The notes under the pieces are model-generated. The model had not been told where the DNA came from, did not search any database, and saw nothing but the letters and a program-made list of their open reading frames with translations. A stretch of 5,499 nucleotides of DNA from Actinomycetota bacterium. Lineage in GTDB: Bacteria > Actinomycetota > Thermoleophilia > Solirubrobacterales > Solirubrobacteraceae. A program made the position numbers and the translations under genes. Shown here piece after piece: positions 1 through 5,499 of this stretch. Location of the stretch: the NCBI GenBank assembly GCA_019348575.1, contig JAHWJE010000138.1:1-5499 (forward strand). Direction: 5' to 3'. Each line of letters begins with the position of its first letter. The first letter of the stretch is position 1.

Positions 1-2
1 CA

Positions 3-665
<663 letters not shown>

Positions 666-737
666 CGACCGCTCAACACGGCCGCGCGCGGAACGTCCGG
701 GGCGGGCCCGACCGTCCTCCTGGCAAGATCTGAGCCG

Positions 738-1903
738 ATGTTCGGCCCGGGCACGTCGATCCAGCTCCTGCGCGTCTTCGGCATCCGGATCGGCGCCAAC
801 CCGAGCTGGTTCGTCGTCCTGTTCGTGTTCATCTACCTTGGCGCGAACCACTTTCGCCGCGAGCTCGGCGGGTCGGTCACGGAGGCCTACCTCGTCGCCG
901 TGGCTGGGGTCTTCCTGTTCTTCGCCTCGCTCGTGCTGCACGAGCTCGGCCACGCGCTCGTCGCGCGGCGCGAGGGGATGTCGATCAGCGGCATCGACCT
1001 GTGGCTGTTCGGGGGCGTTGCGAGGCTCTCGCGCGACTCGCAGTCGCCGGGCGAGGAGTTCCGGATCGCCGCCGCCGGGCCGCTGGTGACGCTCGTCATC
1101 GTCGGCGTCTGCCTCGGGCTGATCGCGCTCGTGCGCGACGGCGCGGTGCTCGCCGCGTTCCTGGGCGACGCCGATGGCTCGCCGACGCTCGCGCTGCTCG
1201 TGTTCCTGGCCTGGATCAACGCGGCGCTGCTCGTCTTCAACCTCGTGCCGGCGTTCCCGCTCGACGGCGGGCGGATCGCGCGCTCGGCCGTGTGGCAGGT
1301 CACCGGCGACCGCGGCCGCGCCACGCGCATCTCGGGGCGCCTCGGCGAGGGCCTGGCCTACCTCCTGATCGGCTTTGGGATCTTTCTCGCCGCGCGCGGC
1401 GCGCTGCTCAGCGGCGTATGGCTGGCGGTGATCGGGTGGTTCATCGCACAGGCCGCTCGCGCAGCCGTCACGTCGACCGCCTTCAGCGAGCGCATCGAGG
1501 GGATCACCGTCGCCGACATCATGGATGCCGAGCCGGTCGCGATGCCCGCCGCAACGCCGCTCGCGCAGGCGCAGGACGAGTACTTCCTGCGCTACCGCTG
1601 GGACTGGTTTCCCGTCGTCGACGACGACGGGCGCTTCGTCGGCGTCGTGCGCGAGGCGCGCGTCGACGAGGAGATCGCCGCCGGCCGGCCGGCGCTCGCC
1701 GTCGGCGGGCTCGTCGAGACCGGCGACGCCGCCGCATGGCGCGTGCGCTGCGACACCCCGCTCGAGGCGCTGCTCGGCGACGAGCAGCTGCGCTCGCCCG
1801 CAGCCGCGCGCTCGACCGCTGGCGCACGCGCGCGGTGCGCGAGGAGACGGTCGACCAGGTGCGGCGCGCGCTCACCGCGGCGTTGCCGCAGCGACTGGCG
1901 TAG
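738..1903 (+). pseudogene. M50 (site-2 protease type) intramembrane zinc metalloprotease with CBS region, frameshifted near its 3' end
   Basis: This is an integral membrane protease of the S2P/SpoIVFB-like M50 class, which cuts transmembrane segments within the membrane. The zinc motif HELGH is at residues 68-72 (His68, Glu69, His72), and the third ligand region is N-x-V-P-A-F-P-L-D-G-G-R with Asp176. Hydrophobic segments lie at about 23-36, 50-70, 111-132, 150-170, 206-219 and 223-243. A CBS domain starts at about 256 (I-T-V-A-D-I-M) and reaches about 312, followed by the beginning of a second. The frame from ATG 738 reads convincingly to about residue 352. Beyond this its codons become atypical (AGG, AGA, TCA) and the open frame runs to 2057, inside sdhA. 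In the -1 frame, bases 1793-1900 have typical codons and encode a CBS-like end (R-E-E-T-V-D-Q-V-R-R-A-L), stopping at 1901-1903. The repaired protein would have about 388 residues. No Shine-Dalgarno precedes 738. The substrate is unknown. Confidence 0.85.
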
Positions 1904-1904
1904 G

Positions 1905-1919
1905 CGCGCCCGGGGCGCG
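1905..1919 (+). terminator. Possible short GC hairpin after the M50 gene
   Basis: Immediately after the TAG at 1901-1903, bases 1905-1910 can pair with 1914-1919 to form a six-base all-GC stem with a three-base loop. No T-tract follows. It could stop or slow transcription between the protease gene and the sdh operon, but short GC palindromes are common in DNA of this composition. Confidence 0.2.
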
Positions 1920-1947
1920 GTCTCCGGGTACACGGCAGGCCCGTACA

Positions 1948-1953
1948 TATACT
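1948..1953 (+). promoter_or_regulatory. Candidate -10 box (TATACT) of the sdh operon promoter
   Basis: TATACT differs from the TATAAT consensus at one position and sits in the only AT-rich spot of a very GC-rich gap. Seven bases separate its last T from the TTG start of sdhA at 1961, so transcription would be expected to begin at or next to the start codon. No Shine-Dalgarno lies between, which fits a leaderless mRNA. No good -35 box is seen at the usual spacing (1925-1930 reads CGGGTA). The promoter is therefore supported by the -10 box and its position only. Confidence 0.5.
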
Positions 1954-1960
1954 CGCCTCG

Positions 1961-3655
1961 TTGCCCGCACACGAAGTCCTCATCATCGGCGCCGGCCTCG
2001 CCGGTCAGCGCGCCGCCCTCGCCGCCGCCCAGTCCGGCGCCAGCGTCGCGATCATGAGCAAGGTCCATCCGGTCAGGTCGCACTCGGTCGCCGCCGCCGG
2101 CGGGATCAACGCCGCGATCGCGATCGACGACGACTGGACCGAGCACGCCTATGACACCGTGAAGGGCTCGGACTTCCTCGGCGATCAGGACGCGATCGAG
2201 ATCATGTGCAGCGAGGCTCCCGGCGAGGCGATGCACCTCGAGCACATCGGCGTGACGTTTCACCGAAACGACAACGGGGAGCTCGATCTGCGCGCCTTCG
2301 GCGGCGCGTCGAAGAAGCGCACCGCCTACGTCGCGGACATCACCGGGCAGGCGATCCTGCACGTCCTCTACGAGCAGCTCATGCGCCATCACCTGACCGT
2401 CGAGCGCTACGAGGAGTGGTTCGCCACCTCGCTGATCCTCGACGACGACGGCCGCTGCGCCGGCGCCGTCGCGCGCGACATCCGCTCCGGCGCGATGGAG
2501 ATCTTCGACGCGAAGTCGGTGATCCTCGCCAACGGCGGCAACGGCCAGTGCTACAAGCCGACGACGAACGCGCTGATCTGCACGGGCGACGGGATCTCGC
2601 AGGCCTACCGGATCGGGTGTCCGATCATGGACATGGAGATGGTCCAGTACCACCCGACGACGCTCGCCGAGAACGGCTTTCTGATCACGGAGGGCGCCCG
2701 TGGCGAGGGCGCGCACCTGCTGAACTCCGAGGGCGAGCGCTTCATGGAGAAGTACGCGCCCAACAAGATGGAGCTGGCCTCGCGCGACATCGTCTCGCGC
2801 GCCGAGCAGACGGAGATCAACGAGGGCCGCGGCGTCGGTCCCGACGGGCAGGGGATCTACCTCGACATCACCGTGGTGCCGAAGAAGCGCGTGCTCGAGG
2901 CGCTGCGCGAGATCGTCAACATCGGCCGCGACTTCGCCGGCACCGACATCACCCGCGAGCCGATCATGATCCGCCCCGGCCAGCACTACATCATGGGCGG
3001 CGTCAGGACCGACGTCGACGGCCAGACGCCGATCGCCGGCCTCTACGCCGCCGGTGAGGTCGCCTGCGTCTCGGTGCACGGCGGCAACCGGCTCGGCGCC
3101 AACTCGCTGCTGGACACGCTGATCTTCGGCCGCCGCTCGGGTGAGCACGCGGCGCAGCGCGCCAGGAGCATGCGGATGCCGCAGGCGCCGGGATCGCGGA
3201 TGCGCGAGGACATCTCGATGATCGGCGAGATCCTCGATCGCCCGCACGAGGGGCGCCGGATCTCGGAGATCAAGCGCGAGCTCGGCGAGACGATGAACGA
3301 GTACGTCGCCGTCTACCGCGACGAGGAGGGACTCGAGAACGCCCACGAGATCGTCCACCGGCTCAAGGAGGAGGCCGCGAAGGCCTACGTCGACGATCGC
3401 GGCACCGTCTTCAACCAGGATGTGCTGGGAGCGCTCGAGCTGGGGTACATGCTCGACTGCGCGGAGGCGACGATCGTCTCGGCGATCGACCGCAAGGAGT
3501 CGCGCGGCGCGCAATTTCGGCTGGACCACCCCGAGCGAGACGACGAGGAGTGGCTCAAGCACATCAACGTGACGCGCGGCGCCGACGGGGAACCGCAGCT
3601 CTCCTACTCTGAGGTGACGATCACGCAATGGCAACCGGAAGTGAGGAAGTACTAG
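1961..3655 (+). CDS. sdhA: Succinate dehydrogenase / fumarate reductase flavoprotein subunit
   Basis: This subunit oxidises succinate to fumarate (or the reverse) at FAD and passes electrons to SdhB. It has 564 residues, close to the family norm. The N-terminal Rossmann motif G-A-G-L-A-G is at 10-15. His41 in R-S-H-S-V-A-A-A-G-G is the expected covalent FAD attachment site. Substrate-site residues are visible: His231 (Q-Y-H-P-T), the catalytic Arg275 in L-A-S-R-D, His342 (H-Y-I-M-G-G), and Arg377 in H-G-G-N-R-L-G-A-N-S. The C-terminal capping part carries D-D-E-E-W-L-K-H. TTG at 1961 is the only usable start, because the frame has a stop at 1901 and no ATG or GTG before the Rossmann fold. There is no Shine-Dalgarno (see the -10 box at 1948). 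No twin-arginine leader is present, so the protein should face the cytoplasm, unlike the exported Wolinella MfrA. sdhB follows after 28 bases. Confidence 0.96.
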   Translation: MPAHEVLIIGAGLAGQRAALAAAQSGASVAIMSKVHPVRSHSVAAAGGINAAIAIDDDWTEHAYDTVKGSDFLGDQDAIEIMCSEAPGEAMHLEHIGVTFHRNDNGELDLRAFGGASKKRTAYVADITGQAILHVLYEQLMRHHLTVERYEEWFATSLILDDDGRCAGAVARDIRSGAMEIFDAKSVILANGGNGQCYKPTTNALICTGDGISQAYRIGCPIMDMEMVQYHPTTLAENGFLITEGARGEGAHLLNSEGERFMEKYAPNKMELASRDIVSRAEQTEINEGRGVGPDGQGIYLDITVVPKKRVLEALREIVNIGRDFAGTDITREPIMIRPGQHYIMGGVRTDVDGQTPIAGLYAAGEVACVSVHGGNRLGANSLLDTLIFGRRSGEHAAQRARSMRMPQAPGSRMREDISMIGEILDRPHEGRRISEIKRELGETMNEYVAVYRDEEGLENAHEIVHRLKEEAAKAYVDDRGTVFNQDVLGALELGYMLDCAEATIVSAIDRKESRGAQFRLDHPERDDEEWLKHINVTRGADGEPQLSYSEVTITQWQPEVRKY

Positions 3656-3666
3656 TGCGGCCCCGC

Positions 3667-3674
3667 AAGAGGAG
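3667..3674 (+). promoter_or_regulatory. Strong ribosome binding site of sdhB
   Basis: AAGAGGAG ends nine bases before the GTG at 3684 and fixes that codon as the sdhB start. It contrasts with sdhA, which has no such site. Confidence 0.8.
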
Positions 3675-3683
3675 TCACTGACC

Positions 3684-4745
3684 GTGGCCGAGTTCACGCT
3701 GAGACTGCGGCGCTACGACCCCGAATCGGGCGAAGCGCCCTACTGGGAGGAGCACACGGTCGACCTCGAGCCGCACCGCTCGGTGCTCGAGGGGATCCTC
3801 CAGGCCAAGGACCGCTTCGACGGCTCGATCGCGATCCGCTGCTCGTGCCGCGCCGCGATCTGCGGCTCCTGCGGGGTGAAGATCAACGGCCAGCCCGACC
3901 TCGCCTGTCACACCCACCTCCAGCGCGCCAGCAGGCGCTCCAAGGACGGCGTCATCGAGGTCGAGCCGATGGGCAACATGCCGGTGATCAAGGACCTCAT
4001 CGTCGACATGGAGGCCGTGCACTGGAAGAAGATCCGGCGCGTCACGCCGTGGCTCATCGCCAAGCAGCCGGTGCCCGAGCGCGAGTACATCGTGCCGCGC
4101 GAGTCGATGGTCGACGTGACCCAGTCGATGGCCTGCATCCAGTGCGGCGCCTGCGTCTCTGACTGCCTCTCGATGGAGGTCGACCCCGAGTTCATCGGCC
4201 CGGCCGCGCTGGCGAAGGCCTACCGCTTCGTCGGCGACCCGCGCGACGATCAGCACTTCGAGCGCCTCAACGACCTCGCCGAGGACCCGCACGGCATCTA
4301 TGACTGCACGCACTGCTTTGAGTGCATCTCGGCCTGCCCGAAGGGCGTCGCGCCGATGAACCAGATCATGCGCCTGCGGCGCCGCGCCGCCAACGACTTC
4401 GGGATCGAGGACCGCAACAACGGCCAGCGCCACGAGCACGCCTTCGTCTCGCTGGTCAAGCGGTACGGCATCCTCGACGAGGCCGAGCTGCTGCCGCGCT
4501 CCTACGGCGGCGACACACCGCTGGCGAAGTTCAAGCCCAGCGCCGCCGCCGAGCTTGCGAGCTCGCTGCCCACGATCGCCAAGGCGCTGCTGCGACGCAA
4601 GGTGACGCCCGCGGCGGTCCTCAGGCCGCACAAGCTGCCGCGCGCCGATCGCGAGCAGATCAAGCGCATCTACGACGAGGTCGAGGGACGCGAGGAGCGA
4701 GCCGAGTTCAACATCTACATCTCAGGGAAGGACGAGGATCGCTGA
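3684..4745 (+). CDS. sdhB: Succinate dehydrogenase iron-sulfur subunit, type-E form with second [4Fe-4S] motif and C-terminal extension
   Basis: It carries electrons from the SdhA flavin towards quinone. The N-terminal plant-type ferredoxin domain holds a [2Fe-2S] site with Cys55, Cys60, Cys63 and Cys75 (C-R-A-A-I-C-G-S-C-G), all four ligands being Cys. The C-terminal domain has two C-x2-C-x2-C-x3-C motifs: Cys151/154/157/161 and Cys208/211/214/218, the last followed by P-K-G. Ordinary SdhB proteins such as that of E. coli have Ile at the position of Cys211 and bind [3Fe-4S] there; here all four ligands for [4Fe-4S] are available, as in archaeal type-E enzymes. At 353 residues it is over 100 longer than E. 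coli SdhB (238). Residues from about 225 on form a charged, mainly helical tail of unknown role, with H-A-F-V-S-L-V-K-R-Y-G near 252. The GTG start is set by the strong Shine-Dalgarno at 3667. The stop lies one base before the next gene's ATG. Confidence 0.95.
   Translation: MAEFTLRLRRYDPESGEAPYWEEHTVDLEPHRSVLEGILQAKDRFDGSIAIRCSCRAAICGSCGVKINGQPDLACHTHLQRASRRSKDGVIEVEPMGNMPVIKDLIVDMEAVHWKKIRRVTPWLIAKQPVPEREYIVPRESMVDVTQSMACIQCGACVSDCLSMEVDPEFIGPAALAKAYRFVGDPRDDQHFERLNDLAEDPHGIYDCTHCFECISACPKGVAPMNQIMRLRRRAANDFGIEDRNNGQRHEHAFVSLVKRYGILDEAELLPRSYGGDTPLAKFKPSAAAELASSLPTIAKALLRRKVTPAAVLRPHKLPRADREQIKRIYDEVEGREERAEFNIYISGKDEDR
4734..4738 (+). promoter_or_regulatory. Ribosome binding site of the CCG-domain subunit, inside the end of sdhB
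   Basis: GAGGA lies eight bases before ATG 4747 and within the last codons of sdhB. Together with the one-base gap between the TGA (4743-4745) and the ATG, it indicates translational coupling in one operon. Confidence 0.6.
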
Positions 4746-4746
4746 C

Positions 4747-5280
4747 ATGAAGGTCGCCTACTGGCCCGGCTGTGTGTCGCGCGGCTTCACGCCAGAGCTG
4801 CACGGCTCGATGGCGCGGATCGCGCCGCTGCTGGACATCGAGCTCGTCGAGCTGGACCGCGCGTCGTGCTGCGGCGCGGGCGTCATCGCAGAGCACAACC
4901 CCGAGCTCGCCGACACGCTCAACGCGCGGACGTTCGCGCTCGCCCAGCAGGCCGAGGGCACGGCGCTGATGATGAACATCTGCTCGACCTGCCAGGGCTC
5001 GCAGTCCGAGTGCCAGGAGCGGCTGGACGCAAGCGCCGAGTACCGCGCGCGGATCAACGCGTCGCTCGCCGACGAGGGCCTGACGTACGAGAAGGGCCTG
5101 ACGAACAAGAACCTCCTCTGGCTGCTCGTCGAGGAGCTCGGCCTCGACGTGTTGCGCGAGCGCGTGCGACGGCCGCTGACCGACCTGCGCGTGGGGCCCT
5201 TCTACGGCTGCTACATCGTCCGCCCCGACGACCGCCTGGGGATCGACGACGACCACCCGCGCGAGACGTACCTCGCGCAG
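4747..5280 (+). CDS. sdhE: SdhE/HdrB-like CCG-domain subunit of type-E succinate dehydrogenase, C-terminally truncated by a junction
   Basis: This is the cysteine-rich subunit that replaces membrane anchors in type-E succinate:quinone oxidoreductases (related to HdrB of heterodisulfide reductase and to Wolinella MfrE; not the E. coli flavinylation factor also called SdhE). The first CCG domain is complete: Cys9, Cys41-Cys42-Gly, Cys79 and Cys82, matching C-X31-CC-X36-C-X2-C, which in the family binds an unusual Fe-S cluster. The second domain begins with G-P-F-Y-G-C-Y-I-V-R-P (Cys155), but its expected CCG and C-x2-C never appear. After about residue 170-178 the same open frame becomes tyrosyl-tRNA synthetase (next entry). 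About 100 residues of normal SdhE are therefore missing. ATG 4747 is supported by its Shine-Dalgarno at 4734 and by the usual family N-terminus (Y-W-P-G-C). The full open frame is 4747-5499 without a stop. Confidence 0.88.
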
Positions 5281-5499
5281 GTCCGCAAGGTGCTGCTCGA
5301 CGAGCGGCTGGAGGTCGTGGACAACAACGACTGGCTCGCCCCGATGCAGATGGCGGACGTGCTGCGGCTGACGTCGCGCATGACGGTCGCGCAGATGCTG
5401 GAGCGAGCGGATTTCGCCGCGCGGTACCAGCAGCGGCGGCCGATCGCCGTCAGCGAGTTCCTGTACCCGCTGCTCCAGGGACAGGATTCCGTGGCGGTG
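5269..5499 (+). CDS. tyrS: Internal fragment of tyrosyl-tRNA synthetase, in frame with the preceding sdhE
   Basis: From about residue 175 of the frame opened at 4747, the protein reads as the middle of a bacterial TyrRS: T-Y-L-A-Q-V-R-K-V-L, then D-N-N-D-W-L (the N-x-E-W-L position), then TVAQMLERADFAARY and EFLYPLLQGQDSVAV, which precede the tyrosine-site D-V-E-L-G-G-T-D-Q segment in the family. TyrRS attaches tyrosine to tRNA-Tyr in the cytoplasm. Only about 77 residues are here. The N-terminal part with the HIGH-type motif is absent, and the KMSKS region would lie beyond the window. As written, the fragment has no start codon of its own and would be translated as the tail of SdhE. The family assignment is from recognised motifs; the exact join point is uncertain within about 5250-5290. 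Confidence 0.8.

Noticed and set aside
666..737. Promoter or terminator between the collagen-like gene and the protease gene
   Set aside because: The 72-base gap shows only a GC palindrome (682-691) without a T-tract, and no convincing -10/-35 pair or Shine-Dalgarno.
1785..1815. Programmed -1 ribosomal frameshift in the protease gene
   Set aside because: No X-XXY-YYZ slippery heptamer or obvious downstream pseudoknot is seen, and nothing in the family suggests such control. An indel is simpler.
1801..2057. C-terminus of the M50 protein continuing in its starting frame to 2057
   Set aside because: Codon use collapses after about 1795, the protein becomes Arg/Ser/Pro low-complexity, and it would overlap 97 bases of sdhA including its FAD-binding motif. 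A frameshift explains it better.
1592..3697. Open reading frame of 701 codons on the minus strand opposite sdhA
   Set aside because: It mirrors a confidently identified sdhA, its protein is the Val/Asp/Arg/Leu-rich sequence typical of antisense frames in GC-rich DNA, and no motif or ribosome binding site supports it.
3675..4631. Open reading frame of 318 codons on the minus strand opposite sdhB
   Set aside because: Same low-complexity antisense composition; sdhB on the + strand accounts for the region fully.
4747..5499. A new functional SDH-subunit/tyrosyl-tRNA synthetase fusion enzyme
   Set aside because: The fusion lacks the second CCG motif of SdhE and the HIGH-bearing N-terminal half of TyrRS, so neither activity is expected. 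It is kept as a junction needing verification, not as a new enzyme.

Overview
The window is very GC-rich double-strand coding DNA. Codon third positions are almost always G or C, and every supported gene lies on the + strand. Base composition, codon use and gene content (a quinone-linked succinate dehydrogenase with a cysteine-rich CCG subunit, an M50-CBS protease and a collagen-like protein) suggest a high-GC Gram-positive of the Thermoleophilia/Solirubrobacterales kind. That placement is an inference from protein style, not a search result.

Layout. (1) 3-665: a collagen-like protein with 29 uninterrupted Gly-X-Y triplets and a C-terminal beta-rich domain; its 5' end is at or beyond the window edge. 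(2) 738-1903: an intramembrane site-2-type zinc metalloprotease (M50) with a CBS region, apparently broken by a single frameshift near 1790-1815. (3) 1948-1953: a TATACT box just upstream of the TTG start of sdhA, compatible with a leaderless transcript. (4) 1961-3655 sdhA, 3684-4745 sdhB, and from 4747 an HdrB/SdhE-like CCG protein. These three form a tight operon for a type-E succinate:quinone oxidoreductase, the class without ordinary hydrophobic SdhC/SdhD anchors. SdhA oxidises succinate at FAD, SdhB passes electrons through three Fe-S clusters, and the CCG subunit is thought to join the complex to the membrane quinone pool. (5) About 5265-5499: the CCG subunit's reading frame changes identity without a stop and becomes an internal piece of tyrosyl-tRNA synthetase, running off the window end.

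The most notable point is this sdhE-tyrS junction. The second CCG motif of SdhE is missing, and so is the N-terminal catalytic half of TyrS. It is either a recombination/deletion scar or, quite plausibly, an assembly chimera. Together with the frameshift in the M50 gene, it advises caution about the sequence itself. The SDH operon has two further features of interest: an extra cysteine in SdhB predicted to turn the usual [3Fe-4S] centre into [4Fe-4S], and the leaderless-looking TTG start. I found no RNA genes, CRISPR arrays or insertion sequences. The gaps between genes are all under 80 bases.
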